From Belliella kenyensis (lineage in GTDB: Bacteria; Bacteroidota; Bacteroidia; Cytophagales; Cyclobacteriaceae): a stretch of 64,000 nucleotides of DNA. Below are positions 29,172 through 38,752 of the stretch, one piece after another. The notes beneath the pieces were generated by a model. The model worked only from the letters and a program-made list of their open reading frames with translations, was not told the DNA's origin and did not search any database. The translations under genes and the position numbers were made by a program. The DNA lies in contig NZ_JAKZGR010000017.1 in the NCBI RefSeq assembly GCF_022549675.1, positions 31,237-95,236 of the forward strand. The letters are read 5' to 3'. Positions within the stretch are counted from its first letter, which is position 1. Every line of letters starts with the position of its first letter.

Positions 29172-31053
29172 AATATGCTCTGATCGCTTTGCCTTCCATG
29201 AAATTAACGAAGGCTTTATTGACTACTCGCATTCCACCTGGAGTTGGAAAGTTCCCAGTGAAATACCAATCTCCTAAATGATCAGGACAAGCTTTATGTA
29301 GATTATCGACAGTCTGATAGATCACCTTTACTTCGGCAGAAATATCCTCAGAAGTTATGATTTCGGCTATTTTATCAGCTATTTCTTGATCTGTAAATGG
29401 TTCATACAAACCTTTTACATAATTATGTTTCAAGACATCACCCTCTTTGGCTTTGGAATATACTTGGTCAAGAAGAGAATGCATGCCTCGATCCTTTATC
29501 AATTGGATCGTCGCTCTAAAGGCTATAAATTCCTTCATCTTGGACATATCTATACCGTAACAATCAGGAAACCTAATTTGAGGAGCAGAAGAGACAATTA
29601 CGATTCTTTTTGGATTCAACTTATCCAAGGTAGTCAAGATGCTCTTTTCTAATGTGGTACCTCGTACGATGCTATCATCTATGACCACCAAAGTATCTAT
29701 CCCCGATCGGACTACTTCATAGGTTGTATCATATACATTAGCAACCATGGCATCCCTGTCTGAGTCATTGGTGATAAAAGTTCTCAACTTGACATCTTTG
29801 GAGACGAGCTTTTCCACCCTCGGCCTAAAGTTCAATAACTCTTCCAAATCTTCCAAGTGTGGCTTTCCTTCAAGCAGGACTTCTCTTCTTTTGGCACTCA
29901 AATAGTCCTCTATACCTTCTATCATTCCCAAAAAGGCTGTTTCAGCTGTATTTGGTATGTAAGAAAATACTGTATTTTTCAAGTCAAAATCTATGGCTTT
30001 CAATATCTGTGGAATCAGGGCTTTACCAAGATTTTTTCTCTCTCTGTAAATATCTGGATCAGTACCTCTTGAGAAGTATATTCTTTCAAAAGAACATGAC
30101 TTCTTTTCCCTTGCAGGCATGATTTCATATTCTCCAAAGCTTGCATCTTTGTTGATTACCAAAGCATGACCAGGTTGAATCTCCTTTATTTCCTTGAAAT
30201 CAATATCAAATGCTGATTTGATAGCTGGTTTTTCGGAAGCAACCACCACAAATTCATCATCTGCATAATAGTAGGCTGGCCTGATACCAGAAGGATCTCT
30301 CACCACAAAGCTAGAACCATTACCAATCAAGCCTGCCATAGCGTACCCCCCATCAAAATCCCTACAAGATCTTCTTAAGATCCTAGCAACATCGAGCTCG
30401 TCTTCTATTACTGCGGTAATTTGTTCATTGGTATACTGAAGTTTGTATTTATCAAAAATCCGCTGATTCTCTTCATCTAAAAAGTGTCCTATCTTTTCCA
30501 TTACGGTAACTGTGTCCGTCTTTTCCTTGGGATGCTGACCTAGATCTACCAGCTTTCCGAAAAGCTCTTCTACATTGGTCATATTGAAGTTACCCGCCAT
30601 GACGAGATTTCTACTTCTCCAGTTATTTTGCTTCAAGAATGGATGACATGTCTCGATGCTATTCTCCCCGTGTGTCCCATATCTTAAGTGACCTAGCCAC
30701 ACCTCTCCAGTGAATGCAATGTTCTCTTTCAACCATTCAGCATCAAAAAGAGCCTCATCTCCTCCCAACTTTCTGGCCTTTTTGTACTTTTTCTGAATCT
30801 TGTCGAAGATAAAATTTACTGCCTGGGACTCAATAGACCTGTACCTGCTGATGTATCTAGTGCCTGGCTTGGTATTGATTTTAATATTAGCTACCCCAGC
30901 TCCATCTTGACCTCTATTGATTTGCTTTTGCATCAATACATAGAGCCTATTTGAAACATATGATGGAGAGCCGTACTTATCGATGTAGTATTGAAGGGGC
31001 TTTCGAAGCCTAATCATTGCAATACCACACTCATGTTTGATTTGATCACTCAT
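29170..31053 (-). CDS. purF: Amidophosphoribosyltransferase-like enzyme (long Bacteroidota type)
   Basis: 627 residues, longer than the ~470-510 of classical PurF. The N-terminal Ntn glutaminase has its nucleophile as Cys9 (KHECGIAMIRL), so a short propeptide would be removed, then GVANIK and the WLGHLRYGTHG region. The C-terminal phosphoribosyltransferase domain has VVIDDSIVRGTTLEKSI (PRPP motif). An inserted middle region (about 380-440) explains the length. It makes phosphoribosylamine, the first step of purine synthesis, or is a paralogue. Confidence 0.82.
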   Translation of the reverse strand: MSDQIKHECGIAMIRLRKPLQYYIDKYGSPSYVSNRLYVLMQKQINRGQDGAGVANIKINTKPGTRYISRYRSIESQAVNFIFDKIQKKYKKARKLGGDEALFDAEWLKENIAFTGEVWLGHLRYGTHGENSIETCHPFLKQNNWRSRNLVMAGNFNMTNVEELFGKLVDLGQHPKEKTDTVTVMEKIGHFLDEENQRIFDKYKLQYTNEQITAVIEDELDVARILRRSCRDFDGGYAMAGLIGNGSSFVVRDPSGIRPAYYYADDEFVVVASEKPAIKSAFDIDFKEIKEIQPGHALVINKDASFGEYEIMPAREKKSCSFERIYFSRGTDPDIYRERKNLGKALIPQILKAIDFDLKNTVFSYIPNTAETAFLGMIEGIEDYLSAKRREVLLEGKPHLEDLEELLNFRPRVEKLVSKDVKLRTFITNDSDRDAMVANVYDTTYEVVRSGIDTLVVIDDSIVRGTTLEKSILTTLDKLNPKRIVIVSSAPQIRFPDCYGIDMSKMKEFIAFRATIQLIKDRGMHSLLDQVYSKAKEGDVLKHNYVKGLYEPFTDQEIADKIAEIITSEDISAEVKVIYQTVDNLHKACPDHLGDWYFTGNFPTPGGMRVVNKAFVNFMEGKAIRAY

Positions 31054-31328
31054 TGAAAATGGATGAAAGTTATATTTGAGCTCACAAAGTTAGCTCTTTT
31101 TTATATGATAAAAGAAGGAAATGCTCGAAGTATTAAATTTTATAAAAGCATGAAGCTCGCATTGTAAAAGCACCTACAATGCCACACAGTAAGTAATTCC
31201 ACATTTTGGGGAATTTCGAAATCTCAATTTGAGTAATTTTTCCACATTTTTTAATGAAAAAATCCAATATATTTGATTTTGGGCATGGTTTTGGATAATG
31301 GTACAATGTTTTCATATGATATTTACAT
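31054..31328. other. Gap between PurF-like gene and small membrane ORF
   Basis: 275 AT-rich bases. A minus-strand frame (31133-31342) is not gene-like. I see no other feature than probable promoters for the two divergent genes. Confidence 0.4.
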
Positions 31329-31487
31329 ATGAAAAAATTCACCCTAATATCGTCCTTCTTAATTGGTCTATTGCTTCTGATCTTAGGATCTTCATATTCG
31401 ATTCAAAAGCAAAGGTTCAAACAAGGAGATGATGTATTGAATGAATTTTACGCTACGGAATTAGAAAAAAGTTTCTATACTCCATAG
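31329..31487 (+). CDS. Small membrane-anchored or secreted protein, 52 residues
   Basis: ATG at 31329, TAG at 31485. The N-terminus is KK followed by about 19 hydrophobic residues (LISSFLIGLLLLILGSS), then a polar tail (QGDDVLNEFYATELEKS). This pattern is a signal or single membrane anchor with a short periplasmic tail. No family recognised. The regular start context and hydrophobic segment support a real gene, though short length makes it less certain. Confidence 0.5.
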   Translation: MKKFTLISSFLIGLLLLILGSSYSIQKQRFKQGDDVLNEFYATELEKSFYTP

Positions 31488-31546
31488 ATGACTAGCCACT
31501 AATTAGATTACTTAACCAATTTATTACTAACCAAAACACCATAATT

Positions 31547-31867
31547 ATGAAAAATCACATGATGATTGCCGCAATGTTTGCTTTTGGAGTAGCGACTACT
31601 CCTATGTTGGGAAATGCTACTACACTGGATAAGGTAGAAGTAACGATTAATACACAGGACGACAAAACCAAAATCGAGCCTGAAAATCTCCCAGCTGCTG
31701 TGAAGAAAACTATCAAGGAAGATGCGATGGTTTCTGAATTAGCTATCAAGGAAGCATGGGAAGGCATGAAAGAGAGTAAAAAATACTATGTCGTGAAGTT
31801 TGATAACGGCGGCGAAGGTATCGATAAAAAATACGATGCTGAAGGTAATGAAGTGAAGAAGGATTGA
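31547..31867 (+). CDS. Small secreted PepSY-like protein
   Basis: 106 residues. Signal peptide at the N-terminus (MIAAMFAFGVATTPMLGNA) and a mature part with LPAAVKKTIKEDAM, IKEAWEG and KKYYVVKFDNGG, the helix-plus-strands pattern of PepSY-like/DUF2874-type periplasmic proteins of Bacteroidota. The role is unknown; in this phylum such genes often sit near two-component systems, as here just upstream of an NtrC-type regulator. Confidence 0.7.
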   Translation: MKNHMMIAAMFAFGVATTPMLGNATTLDKVEVTINTQDDKTKIEPENLPAAVKKTIKEDAMVSELAIKEAWEGMKESKKYYVVKFDNGGEGIDKKYDAEGNEVKKD

Positions 31868-31888
31868 TTCTCACTTCCATTATAATCT

Positions 31889-31926
31889 AAAAAAGGTGTA
31901 AGAATTTTTCTTGCACCTTTTTTTTC
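31889..31926 (+). terminator. Terminator after the PepSY-like gene
   Basis: AAAAGGTG(T)AAGAA pairs with TCTT(G)CACCTTTT, followed by T8. Confidence 0.85.
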
Positions 31927-31954
31927 GTTTAATTTATAAGCAAATTGACCCTGA

Positions 31955-33280
31955 ATGAAGAAAATCCTACTAATAGAAGACGATTTAAGTTACGCCAGAA
32001 TTATCAAAAATTTTTTAGAAAGAAACGGCTATAATGTAGAGACAGCGGATTCAGTCAAAAATGGATTGTTGGAAGGTAAGAAAGAGGGAATCAACTTAGT
32101 AATAACAGACTTCAGACTTCCCGACGGCACGGGGCTAGAATTGCTTGCACAATTCAAAGCCTATGATAAAAATATTCCCGTCATACTCATTACTAATTAT
32201 TCGGATATTGGTATTGCTGTGAAATCCATGAAAATGGGAGCCACTGAATACATCACCAAACCTATCAATCCTGACGAACTCTTACTGACAGTAAAAGAAG
32301 CATTAGAGGAAGAAGCAAAAGAAAAAGATAATGTCAAAAAAACTATTGGTAGCGAAAATTACATCGTCGGCAATAGCGAAGATGCACAACAAATAGAAAA
32401 ACACATACAACTAGTCGCTCCAACCGACCTCAGTGTCATCATTTTAGGAGAAACAGGCACTGGAAAAGAATACATTTCCAAGAGAATACATCAATTTTCT
32501 GACCGTAGCCAAGGCCCTTTTGTGGCAGTAGACTGTGGCACTCTCTCCAAAGACCTTGCAGGAAGTGAACTTTTCGGACATGTAAAAGGTGCCTTCACTG
32601 GTGCAAATGAAACTACCACAGGACATTTTGAGGCTGCCAATGGAGGCACCATCTTTTTGGATGAAGTGGGAAACTTAGATTATGAGTCACAGATCAAGCT
32701 ATTGAGAGCACTTGAAGAGAAAAAAATAAGAAAAATAGGAAGTACACAAGAGATCTCTATCGATGTAAGAATACTCGCCGCTACCAACGAGAACCTACAA
32801 GATCAAGTTAAATCAGGGCTTTTTAGAGAAGATTTATACTACAGGCTCAATGAATTCTCTATCAAAGCGCTTCCACTTAGAAAACGAAAAGATGATCTTA
32901 TGCTATTCGCCGGACAGTTTCTTTTAGAGAGTTGTGAAAAATTAAACAAAGAAGCAAAGGAGTTTTCTAAAGAGGTTGTTAATAAATTTTTGAAGTATGA
33001 ATGGCCTGGTAACTTGCGGGAAATGCGAAATATCGTGAGAAGAGCTACACTTTTGGAAAACTCAAGTCAAATCACACTTGGCGTATTACCTGATGAAATT
33101 ACAAACAAAAGATCAACAAGCTCCTCTCATCAAACGGTCAAAGCTTTGAAACAGGATGAGGAAAAGAATGTAATTCAGGAAATCCTCCTTGCCAATCAGT
33201 TTAATAAGAGCAAGACTGCGGAGCAACTGGGTATAGACAGAAAAACGCTATATAATAAGATGAAGAAATATGGGTTATAA
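31955..33280 (+). CDS. Sigma-54-dependent response regulator (NtrC family)
   Basis: 441 residues. Receiver (1-120) with Asp52 in VITDFRLPDGTG; AAA+ domain with Walker A GETGTGKEYISKR, the sigma-54 contact GAFTGA motif, Walker B GGTIFLDEVGNLD and the arginine region FREDLYYRLNEF; C-terminal Fis-type HTH (SKTAEQLGIDRKTLYNKM). It activates sigma-54 promoters on phosphorylation. No kinase is adjacent in the same operon; the hybrid kinase 0.8 kb downstream on the other strand is a possible partner. Confidence 0.96.
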   Translation: MKKILLIEDDLSYARIIKNFLERNGYNVETADSVKNGLLEGKKEGINLVITDFRLPDGTGLELLAQFKAYDKNIPVILITNYSDIGIAVKSMKMGATEYITKPINPDELLLTVKEALEEEAKEKDNVKKTIGSENYIVGNSEDAQQIEKHIQLVAPTDLSVIILGETGTGKEYISKRIHQFSDRSQGPFVAVDCGTLSKDLAGSELFGHVKGAFTGANETTTGHFEAANGGTIFLDEVGNLDYESQIKLLRALEEKKIRKIGSTQEISIDVRILAATNENLQDQVKSGLFREDLYYRLNEFSIKALPLRKRKDDLMLFAGQFLLESCEKLNKEAKEFSKEVVNKFLKYEWPGNLREMRNIVRRATLLENSSQITLGVLPDEITNKRSTSSSHQTVKALKQDEEKNVIQEILLANQFNKSKTAEQLGIDRKTLYNKMKKYGL

Positions 33281-33326
33281 TCTACAAAGAATACCCACTG
33301 ATTTTTTATTGGGTTATTAGAAGCAA

Positions 33327-33524
33327 GTGCCTGTTGAGTTGGAAGCTATATTTGAAGCCTTGAAAGATTCCGAAATTTCAACCAATTCATTTAGCTTTTA
33401 CACTTCTGTATCTGCAATGCCTTCTAGCAAAATTAAAGGTGAACCAATGGAGATAGATAGCTATATCAAATACAAAATGCTTGATAGTGAATTGAATTAC
33501 TATAAAAATGTAGACAGCCATTAA
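33327..33524 (+). pseudogene. Probable remnant of a Fic-family protein N-terminus
   Basis: A 65-codon frame (GTG start only). The stretch FSFYTSVSAMPSSKIKGEPM followed by EIDSYIKYKML resembles the N-terminal S-x-I-E-G-E (antitoxin-like) region of Bacteroidota Fic AMP-transferases, with KGE in place of EGE. The HPFxDGNGR catalytic domain that should follow is absent; after the stop the DNA is AT-rich and without similarity I can see. I read it as a decayed Fic gene; a short real protein is less likely. Confidence 0.4.
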
Positions 33525-34088
33525 AAAAACCTAAACTGACTTGGTATGTTTTACTAAAAACTGGATTAAAACAAAGCAAAGTCCTTTTTGCTAATGCTAC
33601 CAAGTAGTTTATTTTTTAATGATTAAGGCATCTCGTGGATATCATTTCAGTAAATATTTTTTCTTCAGAAGGTCTATAAGAAAATCAAATGGTGGAACAT
33701 TTGAGTCTAAAACTCACAATATCGCCTTTTTAAAAGAGCATAATTACCAAAAATGCTATCATCACTAATAAAAATGTTAAAATAGGCTATAGAAACATTC
33801 CACTGGTATGTCTTTTCTGATTTTTATATTAACTTATCTGATTATACGCTTTTTTACCAGTAACTTCAATTCATTGGCTTAACAGGTTGTTAATGGTCAA
33901 TATCTATAAGTATCCAATATCAATTTATATCGGAAGTTAGATAAATCGGAATTTTGTAATGTTATTGGCAAAGTTCCGTATATCAATATTAACTTAATTA
34001 TAAAGCTTCATAACTGTTACCTCTTCATTGCATTTCTGTAATATTTCATCAAAATAAAAAATGCAATTACATCTCAAATGCAGTAAAT
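33525..34088. other. Gene-free stretch holding the second MITE-like copy
   Basis: 564 AT-rich bases without a convincing ORF, between a Fic-like remnant and the end of the hybrid kinase gene. The only clear structure is the dispersed element at 33837-33984. Confidence 0.6.
33837..33984 (-). mobile_element. MITE-like dispersed element, copy B
   Basis: Reverse complement of the element at 25084-25230, about 148 bases, differing by roughly five substitutions and one single-base indel. The same imperfect terminal inverted repeats border it. Sequence outside the matched block is unrelated, so the boundaries are sharp. Confidence 0.7.
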
Positions 34089-36572
34089 CTACCTCTCCTC
34101 CAAATCGGCAATAAGCTTTTTCAATTCAGAAATGAGGTGAGAAGTCTTTTCTATAACCCCCTCTAATTCATCTGACTTGACTGCGATTTCTATGTCTTTA
34201 GCTTGCTCAGAAAGCTTTGATTTAATCTGTCCTAATCTACTGGCTAGCTGATGAGCGACCTCCCTGATTTTGGAAAAATCTTCTTGATCAAGTCCCGACT
34301 CTAGCTTAATCACGTCTTCTTTTCCAGCCTCCACAAAATCCTGCATGATCTCTGCAAATAGCTCTTCATCCCCCATGGCAAAGCGCTTCATATCGCTGAG
34401 GTCATATTCCAAAGGAGTGACATTTCTAATGTTAGCCGTATCTTCGCTTTTTTCCTTTTTCAACTTCAATGGTTTTTTTAAATTTTTCTTGAGTAAATCA
34501 TAAATTTTAGATTCATCAAATGGTTTCAATAATACATTTTTAAATCCACGATTGATCAATCCTTGATGTTCTTCCGCAAATACATTGGCCGTCATGGCTA
34601 TGATCACATCTGAGGTTTTATTGAATTTTTTCAAAAGGAGTTCGAGCACCTCTACTCCCCCAATCTCAGGCATCTGAATATCTATTAATGCGAGGTCAAA
34701 ATGTTCGCCTTTATAGTTTTGATTGAAATCTACTCCACCTGAAAAGGAGTTCACTTGAGCTCCTCGGCTTTCTAAAAGTAGCTTGATCAACTTTACTCCC
34801 ATTGCGTCATCGTCCACAACCAAAAAGTCAAAACCTTCAAGGCTAAACTCAAGACTGGACTCAACATCCTCCTCCATGACAGGCTCACCAAGATTCATGG
34901 GGATTTTGATCATAATAGTCGACCCCTCACCCACTACACTTTCCACTTCTATTTCTCCAGACTGTAAATCTACAAGTCGCTTGACTATCGAAAGTCCTAA
35001 TCCTGTTCCTCCAAACCTACGAGTTACTGAACTCTCTCCTTGATCAAATTCATCAAATACCTTGCGTTTCACTTCCTCTGACATGCCTATACCCGTATCT
35101 GTTACTTCCATTTTTAGACATTCATCCTCATAGGCGATATATACTTTGATGCTTCCCTCTTGTGTAAATTTCAGCGCGTTAGAGATTAAGTTATTCAAGA
35201 TTTGATTGACTCGAAGCTCATCACCGATAAGTGATTTATCCTCGGGAAGTTCGATAGTCCAGTCGAAATCAATACCTTTTTCCTCAGCTCGGAAAGAAAA
35301 GAAGCTTTGAATGGCATGAAAAAGTTTTAGTCCATCAAATGGTTCTCTTAAGATTGCGATCTTTCCAGCCTCCAACTTTGAAAAATCGAGAATGTCATTG
35401 ACTATTTGCATAAGCGTACCAGAAGCAAAACCTATCATTTTCACAAATTCAACTTGCTGTTCATTAAGTTGTGATTTTGCCAAGGCACCATGATACCCTT
35501 GTATTGCGTGTAAAGGATTTCTAATCTCGTGACTCATGTTTGCCAAGAAGTTTTGTTTTGCCTCGGCCAAATTATCTGATTGCTTTTTAGCTTCTTCCAA
35601 TCCTTCTCTATATCGATCTGCTTGTCTCACTTCCTTGAGAATGGTGTAGACGAAACCCAGTGATCCCACAATCCCAAACAACACCAAGCCACCAAGTATT
35701 AATGATACATTGTAGGTAAGCTTGTAGGCAGATTGATTCTGATCTTTGTATTGTCCAAGTAAATTTCGTTGTAGATTACCTATCAATGTTTGTATCTCTG
35801 AAAACACCTCAGCGTTTTTCCCTTGAAGAGATGCTTCCATTCTTACAAAATTCTCTCTGAGCTCTTGCTCATCCTTGTAAAGTCTCGTTACCAAATTTCT
35901 CAAAGCCAATAACACAGAGTCAGACTCTGATTTACTCAATCTGGAGCCAGATTGAGCAATATTCAATGCCTCTATTTCTTCCACGATTTCAGTGATATTG
36001 TCATTATCATCTGCACTCAATACCCCCTCGGAATTGTTGTCACTTCTTCTATCTCTGTTTTCAAAAAGCTCCCTTCTACGTAGATTTCCCAAAAACTCCA
36101 ATTCGGAAGATTGTTTTTGCCTTTTAATTTTGATTTCAATACTCTTCAAAGCCTCTTGACTGAAGTTTCTATTGGTTAGCCTATACCTTACTTCTTCCAG
36201 ACCAGCATAGGACACAAGCAGCTCTTGAATATTGATATTGATTTTTTCAAAACTGTAAATTTCCAGACTATCTTCAGCATTTTTATCGAGCCACTTTAGC
36301 CTGCTTACTATTCTTTGATAGGCTTCATTGAAAATAGAGTCTTTGTCAGAAGTCCTATCTGCTTTGGACATATCCAGCAAATACACATCAGCCATAAGCC
36401 CATTGAGTTGCCTCAATTTCTCGTTGGGTTCGGATAAATTTTCTACTGTATCAAGAAGGTTTCGAATACTAAAAAATGTGACTACACTTACACTTATCAC
36501 AAGAAATGCAGCAAGAAAAAAGCCTAGGGCAACTTTGTTACCTACTTTAAAGATATTTTTTGATTGCTTCAT
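34089..36572 (-). CDS. Hybrid histidine kinase with receiver and HPt-like domains
   Basis: 827 residues from the ATG at 36572; the longer frame from 36614 adds 14 unconserved residues and nearly meets the HNH gene. A membrane segment near residues 12-34 and another near 285-310 flank a helical, coiled-coil-rich periplasmic sensor region. HisKA with the phospho-accepting His in NMSHEIRNPLHAIQGYH, HATPase with NQILNNLISNALKF and GTGLGLSIVKRLV, a receiver with LALIDIQMPEIGG, and a C-terminal HPt-like helix bundle (REVAHQLASRL). A phosphorelay sensor; stimulus unknown. Confidence 0.93.
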   Translation of the reverse strand: MKQSKNIFKVGNKVALGFFLAAFLVISVSVVTFFSIRNLLDTVENLSEPNEKLRQLNGLMADVYLLDMSKADRTSDKDSIFNEAYQRIVSRLKWLDKNAEDSLEIYSFEKININIQELLVSYAGLEEVRYRLTNRNFSQEALKSIEIKIKRQKQSSELEFLGNLRRRELFENRDRRSDNNSEGVLSADDNDNITEIVEEIEALNIAQSGSRLSKSESDSVLLALRNLVTRLYKDEQELRENFVRMEASLQGKNAEVFSEIQTLIGNLQRNLLGQYKDQNQSAYKLTYNVSLILGGLVLFGIVGSLGFVYTILKEVRQADRYREGLEEAKKQSDNLAEAKQNFLANMSHEIRNPLHAIQGYHGALAKSQLNEQQVEFVKMIGFASGTLMQIVNDILDFSKLEAGKIAILREPFDGLKLFHAIQSFFSFRAEEKGIDFDWTIELPEDKSLIGDELRVNQILNNLISNALKFTQEGSIKVYIAYEDECLKMEVTDTGIGMSEEVKRKVFDEFDQGESSVTRRFGGTGLGLSIVKRLVDLQSGEIEVESVVGEGSTIMIKIPMNLGEPVMEEDVESSLEFSLEGFDFLVVDDDAMGVKLIKLLLESRGAQVNSFSGGVDFNQNYKGEHFDLALIDIQMPEIGGVEVLELLLKKFNKTSDVIIAMTANVFAEEHQGLINRGFKNVLLKPFDESKIYDLLKKNLKKPLKLKKEKSEDTANIRNVTPLEYDLSDMKRFAMGDEELFAEIMQDFVEAGKEDVIKLESGLDQEDFSKIREVAHQLASRLGQIKSKLSEQAKDIEIAVKSDELEGVIEKTSHLISELKKLIADLEER

Positions 36573-36617
36573 GAAAGTTAGATTAAAGACACTTGGGGAC
36601 AATAACCATTCCAAATG

Positions 36618-37124
36618 TCAATATGCTCGTACACTTAGGAATGGCAACCATTCTTCTGCTTGTCGCTCAGCATACTCGGCTAGAAAAAATGCCAGGCTTG
36701 GTTTGAATGGTTTTGATTGAAGAATAAGGCCAGATTGTTCGGGTGTCTTATCGCCTTTGAGGACATTGCATCTGTTGCAGGCAGTAGTGAGGTTGGTCCA
36801 GTTTGTCTTACCACCTTTGGACCGAGGGATTACATGATCTATAGTAAGATTCTTCTTTGAGCCGCAGTATTGACAAGTCCCTTTATCTCGGCGAAATAGG
36901 TTGTTTCGATTCAGTAATACACCTCTGAAAGGAATATTTTTATACTCATTCAACCTTAAGACCGCTGGGTAAGAAAAGACCTCATTCACTGTTCTCACTT
37001 CTAGCCCTTCATAATGTGACAGGCAAGTAGCCTTTTCCAAAAAAATCAATACAAAGGCCTTTTGAACTGTAATCACAGCAATGGGTGAATGATCCATGTT
37101 CAATACTAAAACTCGTTTTTCCAT
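36618..37124 (-). CDS. HNH endonuclease family protein
   Basis: 168 residues. The C-terminal half has the HNH fold with zinc-knuckle cysteines (CQYCGSKKNLTIDHVIPRS, then NLTTACNRCNVLKGD). The N-terminal part (VLVLNMDHSPIAVITVQKA) identifies the widespread chromosomal HNH family found in many phyla, which is not linked to phages. Its cellular role is unknown, with DNA repair or processing often suggested. Confidence 0.9.
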   Translation of the reverse strand: MEKRVLVLNMDHSPIAVITVQKAFVLIFLEKATCLSHYEGLEVRTVNEVFSYPAVLRLNEYKNIPFRGVLLNRNNLFRRDKGTCQYCGSKKNLTIDHVIPRSKGGKTNWTNLTTACNRCNVLKGDKTPEQSGLILQSKPFKPSLAFFLAEYAERQAEEWLPFLSVRAY

Positions 37125-37177
37125 AATCGTTCATCTGAACATCTATGGCCAAAAAACAAGTTGTGTAAGCAATATGT

Positions 37178-37642
37178 TTAATAGGCCATTCTACTCAATT
37201 CCTTTTTAAGGTCTTTTTCTTTGATATCATTCCTTTTGTCATGTAATTTTTTACCTCTACCAAGTGCAATTTCCATTTTGGCTAGTCCTTTATCATTGAC
37301 AAAAATTCTGACTGGAATGATAGAAAGTCCCTTTTCAGAAAATTTAGTTTCTAATTTATCAAGTTCTTTTTTGTTAAGCAATAATTTTCGCTCTCGAACT
37401 GCATCATGGTTGTAGCTAGCCGCCATAGAGTATGGAGCAATATGCATCTGCTTGATATACAATTCCCCACTTCTAAAAAAGCAATACGCTTCAGTCAAAG
37501 AGACCTTACTCTCACGAATAGATTTGATCTCCGTACCTTTCAAAACAATCCCAGCCACAAACTTCTCTATAAACTCAAATTCATAGCTCGCCTTTTTATT
37601 TTTTATATTGATGATTTTCTCAAATCTCGATTTCTTATTCAT
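37178..37642 (-). CDS. smpB: SsrA-binding protein SmpB
   Basis: 154 residues, the family length. Seen: NKKASYEFEFIEKFVAGIVL, KGTEIKSIRESKVSL, YIKQMHIAPY and the basic C-terminal tail GRGKKLHDKRNDIKEKD. It binds tmRNA and brings it to stalled ribosomes for trans-translation. The tmRNA gene itself was not seen in this window. Confidence 0.97.
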   Translation of the reverse strand: MNKKSRFEKIINIKNKKASYEFEFIEKFVAGIVLKGTEIKSIRESKVSLTEAYCFFRSGELYIKQMHIAPYSMAASYNHDAVRERKLLLNKKELDKLETKFSEKGLSIIPVRIFVNDKGLAKMEIALGRGKKLHDKRNDIKEKDLKKELSRMAY

Positions 37643-37730
37643 ACTATTCTTTATATTACAAAGCTTAAGCTTTCCTCTAAAATATTGAACTTACTGTTTC
37701 GATTCGTACTGATTAATTCACTACCACACT

Positions 37731-38738
37731 TCACCCAATCTTCATTCTGGCTTCTGGGCTAATATCTAAACCTACAAACTCTCCTTTGGCGAACTTGTAA
37801 TGTGCTGCCATGGCTATCATAGCGGCATTATCTGTACAATATTCAAATTTTGGTATGTATACATTCCAATGAAGCTTTTTGGCCAAAAGTTCCAATTCAC
37901 TACGCAAGCCAGAATTAGCTGATACTCCTCCAGCTATGGCAATTTCCTTGATTCCGTGGGTTTTGGATGCTTTTTTAAGCTTTTGCATCAGTGTTTGGAT
38001 CAAGGTATGTTGTACTGAAGCACAGATATCATCAATGTGCTTGGATATAAAATCAGCATCATGCTTCAAGTTGTCTCTTAGAAAGTATAATATGGCTGTT
38101 TTGATTCCACTAAATGAAAATGTCAAACCTGGCATGTCCGAAATGGGAAACTGATATGCCTTTGGATTCCCTTGTTTTGCATGCTTATCAATCAAGGGAC
38201 CACCCGGATACGGAAGGCCAAGAAGCTTAGCCGTTTTATCAAAAGCTTCTCCTACTGCATCATCCATAGTCTCACCAATCACTTCCATATCGAGGTGACT
38301 TTTCACCAAAACCAATTGCGTATGTCCTCCGCTTACAGTCAGACAGATAAATGGGAATTTTGGCTTTGGATCATCAATAAAATGTGCCAAAATATGAGCC
38401 TCCATATGATTCACTGCAATCAAAGGAATATCCAATGAAAAGGCAAAAGCTTTGGCAAAAGACACACCTACCATCAATGAACCCATCAAACCAGGTCCCA
38501 AGGTCACAGCTACGGCAGACAGTTGATCCTTGGGAATACCAGAAGATTCGATTGCTTCATGAATTACAGGAATCAAGTGCTGCTGATGTGCCCTAGAAGC
38601 TAATTCTGGTACTACTCCGCCATATTTTTCATGAACCGATTGCGTGGCGACAATATTATTAAGTATTTTGCCATTTGATATGATAGCTGCTGAAGTTTCA
38701 TCGCAGGATGATTCGATAGCAAGAATATTTACATTCAT
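37731..38738 (-). CDS. tsaD: tRNA N6-adenosine threonylcarbamoyltransferase TsaD
   Basis: 335 residues. The ASKHA-type metalloenzyme transfers threonylcarbamoyl to A37 of tRNAs reading ANN codons. Visible: ILAIESSCDETSAAII, the iron-binding HMEAHILAHF, TVSGGHTQLV, AKLLGLPYPGGP and EIAIAGGVSANSGLR. Its start is only 14 bases from the divergent tamB start. Confidence 0.97.
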   Translation of the reverse strand: MNVNILAIESSCDETSAAIISNGKILNNIVATQSVHEKYGGVVPELASRAHQQHLIPVIHEAIESSGIPKDQLSAVAVTLGPGLMGSLMVGVSFAKAFAFSLDIPLIAVNHMEAHILAHFIDDPKPKFPFICLTVSGGHTQLVLVKSHLDMEVIGETMDDAVGEAFDKTAKLLGLPYPGGPLIDKHAKQGNPKAYQFPISDMPGLTFSFSGIKTAILYFLRDNLKHDADFISKHIDDICASVQHTLIQTLMQKLKKASKTHGIKEIAIAGGVSANSGLRSELELLAKKLHWNVYIPKFEYCTDNAAMIAMAAHYKFAKGEFVGLDISPEARMKIG

Positions 38739-38752
38739 TTTGTTATACTCCT

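Noticed and set aside
31133..31342. Minus-strand 69-codon ORF
   Set aside because: AT-rich frame overlapping the small membrane ORF, no domain or signal.
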